Shown piece by piece: positions 1-5,038 of a DNA stretch of 6,604 bases. Each line of letters begins with the position of its first letter. Position 1 is the stretch's first letter. The notes below the pieces were generated by a model, which worked only from the letters and a program-made list of their open reading frames with translations, made no database searches and was not told where the DNA came from. The DNA is from an uncultured Lachnospiraceae bacterium (GTDB lineage: Bacteria > Bacillota > Clostridia > Lachnospirales > Lachnospiraceae): positions 1 to 6,604 of the forward strand of contig CANRJU010000154.1 of the NCBI GenBank assembly GCA_947631075.1. Direction: 5' to 3'. The position numbers were made by a program, and so were the translations under genes.

Positions 1-1
1 C

Positions 2-58
2 TATGGAGCGGAGCTTTCCGTAATCGCGGATACCTTTGCCGTAACGGAACAACCGTAA
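2..58 (+). CDS. possible C-terminal end of an upstream gene (partial)
   Basis: An open frame enters from the left edge and ends at a TAA at 56-58, giving 18 residues ending ADTFAVTEQP. Its codon use (mixed third positions) resembles the neighbouring core genes, and a gene end here would fit the promoter that begins about 90 nt later. The piece is too short to identify, and frame 1 is also open across this stretch, so this is only a guess that a plus-strand gene finishes here. No convincing terminator hairpin follows it. Confidence 0.3.
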   Translation, partial: YGAELSVIADTFAVTEQP

Positions 59-144
59 ATCCGATTGCTAATGGAAAATGGGGGCAAGCAAAACAGCAAA
101 TTCGATTTCCCGCTGAAAAATTTGATTTAAAAATGTTTGTCCCC

Positions 145-173
145 TTGACATTCATCCTGTCTTTTGATATAAT
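145..173 (+). promoter_or_regulatory. sigma-A promoter of tRNA-Thr
   Basis: TTGACA at 145-150 and TATAAT at 168-173 are separated by exactly 17 nt, a perfect match to the housekeeping consensus. The expected transcription start is near 180, about 10 nt before the first base of the tRNA. Such a strong promoter is typical of stable RNA genes. Confidence 0.93.
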
Positions 174-190
174 GCGGATTTGTAAGGTTT

Positions 191-263
<73 letters not shown>

Positions 264-290
264 TACAATATAAGGTAGATATCTTACATG

Positions 291-319
291 AAAAAGCAGG
301 CGTTGACGCCTGCTTTTTT
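291..319 (+). terminator. Rho-independent terminator, probably bidirectional
   Basis: The stem GCAGGCG (296-302) pairs with CGCCTGC (307-313) around the loop TTGA. It is flanked by A5 on the left and T6 (314-319) on the right, which extends the stem by A-T pairs. On the plus strand it ends the tRNA-Thr transcript. On the minus strand the same hairpin is followed by five T, so it can also stop the sigH operon arriving from the right. Confidence 0.9.
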
Positions 320-401
320 GTGCCATTAGACACGGCTTTCAGCCCCTCCTCTAGCGCTCTGGCGATAACGATGTCTTTTTCTTTTCAAGGCCGCGCCGTC
401 G

Positions 402-1028
402 TCATCGCCCGCTCTGTATGCTGTTCAGTTTTTTCTTAATTCTCTGGAGCGCGTTGTCGATGGATTTTGGCGATTTCTGCAGTTTTTCCGCAATCTGCTG
501 ATAATTGTACCCATCCATGTACAATTTCACCACATTCCGCTCAAAGGGGCTCAGGTTATGCTCGATGGCATATTCCAGATCCATGACATTTTCCTGGTCA
601 ATCAAAATATCCTCCGGATTGATCAGCTCGCTGGCCTGCAGCGTATCCGCCAGCGTCGCCCGGAAAGAGGAGTTCTCATCAACGTTCTCCGTAGGCGAAT
701 ACAGGGAAATATAGCTGTTGAGAGGCGAATTTTTCTTGCGGTTAGCACCCTTAATGACATTGTAAAGCTGGTGCTCGATGCAGAGACCGGCGAACCCTGA
801 AAAGCTCCCCTGGCGTCCGGCGTCAAATTCGCGGATGGCCTTATAGAGCGCGATCATCCCCTCCTGAATCAGATCGTCGTTATCGCCTCCGATCAGGTAC
901 AGCGCCCTCGCCTTTTTACGCACCAGCGGCTTATATTTTTCCAGCAGATAATCAACGGCCTGATCTTCTCCCCGATGACACCGCGCAATGATCTCCTCGT
1001 CGGTGTATTTGCTATAATCCTGCTTCAC
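402..1028 (-). CDS. sigH: RNA polymerase sporulation sigma factor SigH (Spo0H)
   Basis: 208-residue sigma-70 family factor. In Bacillus and Clostridia, SigH directs core RNA polymerase to transition-state and early sporulation promoters. Region 2 spans about residues 27-96, with the core-binding/-10 segment DLIQEGMIALYKAIREFD at 52-69. Further hallmarks of the SigH group are PLNSYISL (102-109) and NPEDILIDQE (137-146), and the region 4 helix-turn-helix ends KSIDNALQRIKKKL (188-201). Length agrees with known SigH (about 210-218). I choose the GTG at 1028: it overlaps the rlmB stop as GTGA, and GGGGGTG lies 6 nt upstream; the GTG three codons earlier (1037) would sit inside that SD. Last gene of the mrnC-rlmB-sigH operon, translationally coupled to rlmB. 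Family call is very secure; the exact start is fairly secure. Confidence 0.96.
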   Translation of the reverse strand: MKQDYSKYTDEEIIARCHRGEDQAVDYLLEKYKPLVRKKARALYLIGGDNDDLIQEGMIALYKAIREFDAGRQGSFSGFAGLCIEHQLYNVIKGANRKKNSPLNSYISLYSPTENVDENSSFRATLADTLQASELINPEDILIDQENVMDLEYAIEHNLSPFERNVVKLYMDGYNYQQIAEKLQKSPKSIDNALQRIKKKLNSIQSGR

Positions 1029-1789
1029 GATACACACCCCCGCTGACGGACAATTTCAAACGCCATGACTCCCGCCGCCACCGAGGCATTGAGCGAATCG
1101 ATATCCCCCTTCATGGGAATTGAGGCTATATAGTCGCAGTGCTCCTTTACCAGACGGCTGACGCCGCTCCCCTCATTGCCGATTACAAGGCCGATCGGCC
1201 CTGTCAGATTGTGGCGGTACATCACTTCGCCCTCCATGTCCGCGCAGGCGAACCACAGGCCCCGCTCCTTCAACTGCTCCATCACCGCCACCAGATTGGT
1301 CACCTTGGCTACGGGCGTGTAGTGGATCGCCCCTGCCGACGCCTTGACCACCGTCGCCGTCAGCCCCACCGCCCGGCGCTTGGGGATAATGACTCCGTGG
1401 GCTCCCGCCAGATTGGCCGTCCGTATGATGGCGCCCAGATTGTGGGGATCCTCAATGCCGTCCAGCAGGAAAATAAACGGCTCCTCTCCTCTTTTCTCCG
1501 CCAGCGCAAACATGTCCTCCACTTCACTGTATGAAAATGCGGACAGCACCGCGATCACGCCCTGGTGGCTCCCCGTCTCGCTCATGTGGTCCAGGCGCTC
1601 CCTCGGCACAAAATCTACCATGACGCCGCTCTTTTTCGCCTCGCGGAGAATGGAGAGCACCGGTCCGTCCTTGCACCCCTTCTGCACAAAAAGCCGCTCC
1701 AAAAGCTGCCCCGCCCGGAGCGCCTCCAGCACGCTGTGCCTTCCCTCGATGCGGCTCTCGCTCTGTCCTTCCTTATCTATTTTCTGCAT
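1025..1789 (-). CDS. rlmB: 23S rRNA (guanosine-2'-O)-methyltransferase RlmB (TrmH/SpoU family)
   Basis: 254-residue SPOUT methyltransferase that uses S-adenosylmethionine to methylate a ribose in 23S rRNA (G2251 by E. coli numbering, from knowledge of the family). The N-terminal substrate-binding domain covers about residues 13-85 (begins IEGRHSVLEALRAG). The catalytic SpoU domain has motif 1 DPHNLGAIIRTA at 114-125 (N117, R123), motif 2 LVIGNEGSGVS at 201-211 (E206) and the trefoil-knot motif 3 IPMKGDIDSLNASVAAGV at 224-241. Length is normal. The start has a perfect GGAGGT SD (1797-1802) 7 nt upstream, inside the end of mrnC. Second gene of the operon: 3 nt after mrnC and overlapping sigH by 4 nt. 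The yacP/rae1 gene that follows rlmB in B. subtilis is absent. Confidence 0.95.
   Translation of the reverse strand: MQKIDKEGQSESRIEGRHSVLEALRAGQLLERLFVQKGCKDGPVLSILREAKKSGVMVDFVPRERLDHMSETGSHQGVIAVLSAFSYSEVEDMFALAEKRGEEPFIFLLDGIEDPHNLGAIIRTANLAGAHGVIIPKRRAVGLTATVVKASAGAIHYTPVAKVTNLVAVMEQLKERGLWFACADMEGEVMYRHNLTGPIGLVIGNEGSGVSRLVKEHCDYIASIPMKGDIDSLNASVAAGVMAFEIVRQRGCVS
1033..1041 (-). promoter_or_regulatory. Shine-Dalgarno deciding the sigH start
   Basis: On the minus strand a GGGGGTG-type SD (one G-U wobble against the anti-SD) lies about 6 nt before the GTG at 1028. It overlaps the alternative GTG at 1037, which therefore has no usable SD of its own. This favours the shorter SigH beginning MKQDYSKYTD. 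Confidence 0.7.
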
Positions 1790-1792
1790 AAT

Positions 1793-2230
1793 TCAGACCT
1801 CCATTCCCAGCTTGTCCATAGCGTGTTTCAGCAACTCCACAGCCCGGCTCGTCTGCCCCATCAGGTACAGATAGCCAAATAACGCCTCCAGTCCGGTGGC
1901 GTTCCGGTAATCATGAATATCCGCGTTTTTCGCCACCGACGAGGCCTTGGCGTTGCGCCCGTGGCGATAGACCGCCAACTCGTCCTCGGAAAGCTCCTCT
2001 AGCATCTCCGCCGCCAGCCTTGCCTGCGCCCCCGCATTTACAAACTCGCTGGAGCGTCGGTGCAAATTCTTCACCGGCCCTCCCACATGCTCCACAATCA
2101 GCGTCCGTATGATGATTTCAAACACGGCGTCTCCCAGGTACGCCAGCTTGAGCGGCGCATAGCTGCGTATGTCCGCAGGCTCCGCGGGAAATTCCGCGTG
2201 TATCTCATCCCTTAAATTTCTTTCATCCAT
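1793..2230 (-). CDS. mrnC: Mini-ribonuclease III (MrnC)
   Basis: 145-residue Mini-RNase III, a catalytic RNase III domain without a dsRNA-binding domain that matures the ends of 23S rRNA in Gram-positive bacteria. The signature LAYLGDAVFE lies at 29-38 (metal-binding D34, E38). The second acidic site is in ATGLEALFGYLYL at 111-123 (E115), and the family segments HRRSSEFVNAGAQA (57-70) and GRNAKASSVAKNADIHDYRN (91-110) are present. B. subtilis MrnC is about 143 aa, so this is complete. I prefer the ATG at 2230 because AAAGGA lies 6 nt before it; the in-frame ATG at 2245 has no SD. First gene of the mrnC-rlmB-sigH operon, with an extended -10 promoter just upstream. Confidence 0.94.
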   Translation of the reverse strand: MDERNLRDEIHAEFPAEPADIRSYAPLKLAYLGDAVFEIIIRTLIVEHVGGPVKNLHRRSSEFVNAGAQARLAAEMLEELSEDELAVYRHGRNAKASSVAKNADIHDYRNATGLEALFGYLYLMGQTSRAVELLKHAMDKLGMEV

Positions 2231-2236
2231 ATTTAT

Positions 2237-2242
2237 TCCTTT
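2237..2242 (-). promoter_or_regulatory. Shine-Dalgarno deciding the mrnC start
   Basis: AAAGGA on the minus strand, 6 nt before the ATG at 2230. It overlaps codons 2-3 of the longer reading that would start at 2245, and no SD precedes that ATG. It therefore supports the 145-residue form. Confidence 0.7.
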
Positions 2243-2266
2243 CATGCCGCAAATCCAGGCATCCTC

Positions 2267-2296
2267 ATTATAGCATAGCAGTATATGGCGTGAAAA
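2267..2296 (-). promoter_or_regulatory. extended -10 promoter of mrnC-rlmB-sigH
   Basis: On the minus strand TATAAT (2272-2267) is preceded directly by TGC, making an extended -10 (TGnTATAAT). A weak -35, TTTTCA or TTTCAC (2290-2296), lies 17-18 nt upstream. Transcription would start near 2260, leaving a leader of about 30 nt. It implies that the operon has its own promoter rather than relying on an upstream gene. Confidence 0.7.
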
Positions 2297-2306
2297 GCGT
2301 TTTTTA

Positions 2307-2354
2307 ATATCTGATTTTTATATCTGATTTTTATATCTGATTTTTATATCTGAT
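2307..2354. repeat. 13-bp tandem repeat array, 3.7 copies
   Basis: The unit ATATCTGATTTTT occurs three times without error (2307-2319, 2320-2332, 2333-2345), followed by a partial fourth copy ATATCTGAT (2346-2354). The array lies between the ATPase stop and the mrnC promoter. It is flanked by the inverted repeat AAGCGTT (2295-2301) and AACGCTT (2359-2365). It has no spacers and so is not a CRISPR. It may be a slippage-prone array, a binding-site array, or part of a long-loop structure downstream of the ATPase gene. Confidence 0.95.
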
Positions 2355-2382
2355 ACATAACGCTTGCTCAAAATCCGTACCC

Positions 2383-3612
2383 TTAGCCCAACAGCCAGTC
2401 GATCAGGTACAGGGACTTGATGCCGTCGTAGGAAGTGATGTAATTTCTGTCCATAGATAATACTATTTTTTCATAATTATCCGCAATCATATAAAGCGGG
2501 CGAAGCTCCCTCTCACGGGTTTCCGGCGACTGCATACTTTCCGTCACCTGAATATACAGCTTGTCATTCGCCTTTTCAGCGACAAAATCCACTTCGGTTT
2601 TCCCTACCTTGCCGATATATACGCGGTAATCGCGGCGGAGCAATTCCAGATAGACAATATTTTCGAGAATATGTCCCCTGTCCGCATCCCGATAGCCCAA
2701 CAGCATATTGCGAAATCCCAGATCCGAGATATAATTTTTCCCCAGCGTTTTTAATAGCTGTTTTCCCTTTACATCATACCGCCCCACCGAATAAAAAACA
2801 AACGCGCTGTTTAACATAGAAATGTATTTTTCTACTGTTTTTCCCGCCACCCCTTTCGTTTTTCCGTTCCGAATACCGCCCTCATTTGACAGCGCTCCGC
2901 CGATACTGTTCGGCGAAACGACGCTTCCAATATTGGAGCAGAGAAACCTCACGATTTTTTGAAGCGAGACCTGATCCGCCTGCTGATTGCGCTGCAAAAT
3001 ATCGCGGAGCACAACCGTGGAATAAATGCCCTCTAACGCCTGGGCGCTGCGCGCCTCATTGAACCGGTATTCCCGCAGAATCGGCATCCCGCCAAACTGC
3101 AGATAGCGCTGAAATTTTTCCTCTATGGAAACGGAGGATTCAAACTCATAAAATGTCAAAAATTCCTTAAATGACAGCGGCAACATACGGATTTCCACAT
3201 ATCTGCCGGAAAGCAGCGTAGAAAACTCCGCCGAAAGCATATGGGCGTTCGAACCGGTAATATAAATATCCACATCAAAATCGAGGCGAAATGACTCGAT
3301 TGCTTTTTCCCAATGCTCGACCTCCTGAAGCTCGTCAAAAATCAGATACGTTTTTCCATTTTTCGTAATGCGCTCGCTCACATAATCATAAAATGAAAGA
3401 TAGTCAGAAAGCTCGCGATAGCGCAGGGATTCCAAATTCATATGAATGATGTTGGCTTCCGCGACATTTTGCCTGATCAGGTAGCGGTGAAACAAATCCA
3501 ACAGCGAGGACTTTCCGCATCTGCGAATGCCGGTAACAATCTTGACCAGATCCACATCCTTATTCTGAATGAGCTGGTTTAAATACGCAGGACGGTTAAT
3601 CAGTTCAGCCAT
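2383..3612 (-). CDS. AAA_14 / DUF4143 family ATP-binding protein
   Basis: 409 residues, the usual full length for this family. The N-terminal AAA+ domain has Walker A GIRRCGKSS at 28-36, Walker B YLIFDELQ at 89-96 (D93, E94), the sensor-like TGSN at 119-122, and LSGRYVEI at 134-141. The C-terminal DUF4143 region (about 195-400) contains a PD-(D/E)XK-like core: E317 in HILENIVYLEL, EVDF at 340-343, and IQV at 354-356, where the usual lysine is not obvious, so nuclease activity is doubtful. No membrane segments. The start is supported by an AAGGAGG-rich SD 5-8 nt upstream and a promoter before it. Its cellular role is not established; such genes are scattered, often solitary, and frequently horizontally acquired. 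It sits where cysS might be expected upstream of mrnC. The reading frame is intact. Confidence 0.92.
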   Translation of the reverse strand: MAELINRPAYLNQLIQNKDVDLVKIVTGIRRCGKSSLLDLFHRYLIRQNVAEANIIHMNLESLRYRELSDYLSFYDYVSERITKNGKTYLIFDELQEVEHWEKAIESFRLDFDVDIYITGSNAHMLSAEFSTLLSGRYVEIRMLPLSFKEFLTFYEFESSVSIEEKFQRYLQFGGMPILREYRFNEARSAQALEGIYSTVVLRDILQRNQQADQVSLQKIVRFLCSNIGSVVSPNSIGGALSNEGGIRNGKTKGVAGKTVEKYISMLNSAFVFYSVGRYDVKGKQLLKTLGKNYISDLGFRNMLLGYRDADRGHILENIVYLELLRRDYRVYIGKVGKTEVDFVAEKANDKLYIQVTESMQSPETRERELRPLYMIADNYEKIVLSMDRNYITSYDGIKSLYLIDWLLG

Positions 3613-3637
3613 GCTATCCTCCTCCTTTTTCTTTCAT

Positions 3638-3664
3638 ATTATACCCAAATTTCAAGTGTGTCAA
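3638..3664 (-). promoter_or_regulatory. promoter of the DUF4143 ATPase gene
   Basis: On the minus strand TTGACA (3664-3659) and TATAAT (3643-3638) both match consensus, but the spacer is only 15 nt. A shifted -10, TAATAT, would restore 17 nt. The -35 lies inside one arm of an imperfect inverted repeat (3651-3668 with 3688-3706), which could allow control by a DNA-binding protein. Confidence 0.6.
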
Positions 3665-3733
3665 CTTTTTTCGGATTTGTAAGTCAGAAAGTTGATTTCA
3701 TTTGAAAGTTTTTGACTTGTAAACCAGAAACTT
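3651..3733. repeat. imperfect inverted and direct repeats upstream of the ATPase gene
   Basis: The inverted arms are TTCAAGTGTGTCAACTTT (3651-3668) and the complement of 3688-3706; both end in TCAACTTT and start with TTCAA. Overlapping this is a direct repeat with exactly 40-nt spacing: TTGTAAGTCAGAAAGTT (3677-3693) and TTGTAAACCAGAAACTT (3717-3733), 14 of 17 identical. The 233 nt from 3613 to 3845 hold no convincing gene. The repeats look like regulator sites or the trace of an old insertion end. Confidence 0.6.
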
Positions 3734-3753
3734 TTAATTGCAGGCAAAGTAGT

Positions 3754-3773
3754 ATTAGGATACAAGTCCTAAT
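3754..3773. repeat. short perfect hairpin
   Basis: ATTAGGA (3754-3760) pairs with TCCTAAT (3767-3773) around TACAAG. It is not followed by a proper T-run, only CTTTT, so it is a poor terminator. Function unknown; it may belong to the repeat-rich non-coding stretch between the ATPase and the Xre gene. Confidence 0.45.
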
Positions 3774-3806
3774 GCCACTTTTCAAGGAGATGATAGCGAA
3801 CCATAT

Positions 3807-3846
3807 AAAAGGCAGCCGCAGAATTGATATATTAAATGCGGCTGCC
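3807..3846 (-). terminator. Rho-independent terminator of the Xre gene
   Basis: A perfect 9-bp stem, GGCAGCCGC (3811-3819) with GCGGCTGCC (3838-3846), encloses an 18-nt AT-rich loop. On the minus strand it begins at the last base of the Xre stop codon and is followed by TTTTATA. The loop is long, but the GC-rich stem and position make termination of the Xre transcript likely. Confidence 0.75.
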
Positions 3847-4070
3847 TATTTCTTTGGATATTCAGTTTTAATATTGCTCGCACCTGTGATATAGTCCATA
3901 GAGACATTGTAAAATTTGGCAAGAATCATAATATTATCAATGGGGATTCTGGTCTTGCCACTTTCATAATCTGCATAGGTCCGTTGTCCGATATGCAGTA
4001 GGTCTGCAATTTTCTGTTGAGTCAAAGAAGAATCTTCTCTGATTTCCCTTATTCTTTCATTGTATTTCAT
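3846..4070 (-). CDS. Xre/Cro-type helix-turn-helix transcriptional regulator
   Basis: 74-residue single-domain HTH_3 protein. The helix-turn-helix spans about residues 16-44 (LTQQKIADLLHIGQRTYADY then ESGKTRIPI), followed by the fourth/fifth helix segment NIMILAKFYNVSMDYITG, all classic for Cro/C1-type repressors. No effector domain is present. I start it at the ATG at 4070, which has GAGGTG (4078-4083) 7 nt upstream; a longer frame back to 4121 encodes only low-complexity sequence through the promoter region. It is divergent from the small gene at 4175. The space between them contains a consensus promoter with a palindrome in its spacer, so it probably represses its neighbour, and perhaps itself. 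Confidence 0.92.
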   Translation of the reverse strand: MKYNERIREIREDSSLTQQKIADLLHIGQRTYADYESGKTRIPIDNIMILAKFYNVSMDYITGASNIKTEYPKK

Positions 4071-4077
4071 TTGATTG

Positions 4078-4083
4078 CACCTC
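4078..4083 (-). promoter_or_regulatory. Shine-Dalgarno deciding the Xre start
   Basis: GAGGTG on the minus strand, 7 nt before the ATG at 4070. It selects the 74-residue form, which begins right at the N-terminus expected for an HTH_3 domain. Confidence 0.7.
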
Positions 4084-4114
4084 GAGAATAGTATAAGGTA
4101 AAGGAAAAAAAATA

Positions 4115-4143
4115 TTGACAAATAGAGTTATAAACTCTAAAAT
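4115..4143 (+). promoter_or_regulatory. strong promoter of the small RHH-like gene
   Basis: TTGACA (4115-4120) and TAAAAT (4138-4143) are 17 nt apart: a consensus -35 with a one-mismatch -10. The start point would be near 4150, about 25 nt before the ATG at 4175. The spacer is almost filled by a perfect palindrome (4123-4139). The divergent Xre promoter would overlap this region; TATACT (4095-4090, minus) is a candidate -10 for it. Confidence 0.85.
4123..4139. promoter_or_regulatory. probable Xre operator (7-3-7 palindrome)
   Basis: TAGAGTT-ATA-AACTCTA is a perfect 7-bp inverted repeat with a 3-nt centre. It lies between the -35 and -10 boxes of the 4115-4143 promoter and touches the -10. 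This size and position are typical for an operator bound by a Cro/C1-type dimer, here most plausibly the adjacent divergent Xre protein. The pairing of protein and site is inferred. Confidence 0.75.
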
Positions 4144-4174
4144 AGGTAATATAGAATATAAAGGAGATAAGGAT

Positions 4175-4333
4175 ATGTCTAAACAAGCCACTTTTGCGGA
4201 AAAGGATTCAGAATTGATAAAGAAGATAGAAACATACCAAAGGACGCAACAGCTTCCATCATTTATTGAAGCCGTTAGATCCCTTTGTAAAAAAGGATTG
4301 CAGATCAATGAACTTATTAATCAAAAAAGATAG
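4175..4333 (+). CDS. small ribbon-helix-helix-like protein
   Basis: 52 residues from the ATG at 4175, with AAGGAG (4161-4166) 8 nt upstream and a strong promoter. The layout resembles a ribbon-helix-helix DNA-binding domain: a short N-terminal strand QATFAEKD (4-11), helix SELIKKIETYQRTQ (12-25), a turn at LPSF, and helix IEAVRSLCKKGLQI (30-43). The EAVRxLxKKGL pattern is common in Arc/MetJ-like antitoxin and regulator proteins. No toxin gene follows directly; the next gene begins 138 nt later and is a lipoprotein. It may be an orphan antitoxin, a small regulator or a mobile-element accessory. Divergent from the Xre gene and probably repressed by it. Coding is likely; the fold assignment is tentative. 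Confidence 0.75.
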   Translation: MSKQATFAEKDSELIKKIETYQRTQQLPSFIEAVRSLCKKGLQINELINQKR

Positions 4334-4471
4334 TAAGTACTAAATAAGAAAATATATAATCCTAATGACTTTTGCATACTCACTTAATGAAGATTTGTTT
4401 ACCATAAATGCAGACAACGTTATAGGGTTAGATTTACAACACAAAAATTAATAATGGAGGCGCTGTAAAAG

Positions 4472-4902
4472 ATGAATAAAAAAACAATAGGTAATAAAAC
4501 TAAAGGCACTACAAAAATAATAGAGCTATTTCTTTTAATTATGCTTTTGTTGATTAGCATGAGCGGGTGTGGAAAGGCCTCTGAATCTTCTGAGACTCCT
4601 GAGTCTCCTGAGCTTTCCGAGCTTCCCGAACCATCAGGTAAGTATTATAGCGAAACATTTGATGGAGCATATTTTGAATTTGATGGTAAATCTACATGTT
4701 ACTAGATGGAGATGGACATGCGAAATATAAATATGTAGCTAACAAAGAAGATGTACGTGAACATCTGAATAATGATGGCAATATTCACAAAGCATACGTT
4801 ATTTATATTTCTGATATAAACAGTAACGCCTCACGCAGGTTACTTTTCGACACTTATGATGACGTTATATTTGAAACTGATTTAGGACTATTTAGTAAAT
4901 AG
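4472..4902 (+). pseudogene. lipoprotein gene broken by a frameshift
   Basis: Two overlapping open frames make one protein. 4472-4705 encodes a lipoprotein signal (positive N-terminus, hydrophobic core 19-30, lipobox MSGC with Cys33), then a Ser/Pro/Glu-rich linker (37-55), then the start of a globular domain ending SETFDGAYFEFDGKSTCY before TAG. Coding continues in another frame to 4902 (DGDGHAKYKYVANKEDVREH onward). The distance fits loss of one base near 4702: adding one would give a continuous protein of about 143 residues. The SD GGAGG lies 11 nt before the ATG. The product would be anchored outside the membrane; family not recognised. It may be a true mutation or a sequencing error. The next gene also codes for a membrane protein. 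Confidence 0.75.
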
Positions 4903-5038
4903 ATAATGCTGTCATAATATATGGAGAAGAAAAGAGCATTTGTGCATTATGAAGAAAATAATTATTAGCGGCGAGATAGGGCATACCAATAAAAAATAAG
5001 AAGTATTAACAATTTAAACATGAGGAGGTTTCGGTATA

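Noticed and set aside
296..390. Minus-strand open stretch after sigH (VIARALEEGLKAV)
   Set aside because: It looks coding-like but has no start codon or SD and runs through the terminator hairpin; too weak to list.
505..826. Open frames on both strands inside sigH
   Set aside because: They are out of frame with a secure SigH gene, have no SD, and encode compositionally odd peptides.
1139..1882. Three plus-strand open frames opposite rlmB and mrnC
   Set aside because: Antisense frames in GC-rich coding DNA, rich in His/Pro/Arg/Ser, without ribosome sites or domains.
2307..2354. CRISPR-like repeats
   Set aside because: The 13-bp units are directly adjacent without spacers, and there are no cas genes.
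3156..3338. Minus-strand frame inside the ATPase gene
   Set aside because: Shadow of the intact 409-residue frame; no domain and no SD.
3712..3894. 60-codon plus-strand frame
   Set aside because: No proper SD before its ATG; it runs through the repeats and the Xre terminator and into the Xre gene antisense.
4057..4308. Minus-strand frame opposite the RHH-like gene
   Set aside because: It crosses the divergent promoter region and the operator and is antisense to a gene with a strong promoter and SD.
4355..4426. Possible promoters before the lipoprotein gene (TATAAT at 4355; TTTACC-17-TATAGG at 4398-4426)
   Set aside because: The first lacks any -35; the second matches only 4 of 6 in each box, so neither is firm enough to list.
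4903..4950. ATAATGC/GCATTAT inverted repeat after the lipoprotein gene as a terminator
   Set aside because: The loop is over 30 nt and no T-run follows.
4949..4999. 16-residue frame beginning MKKIIISGEIG
   Set aside because: No SD at a useful distance and too short to judge; probably intergenic.
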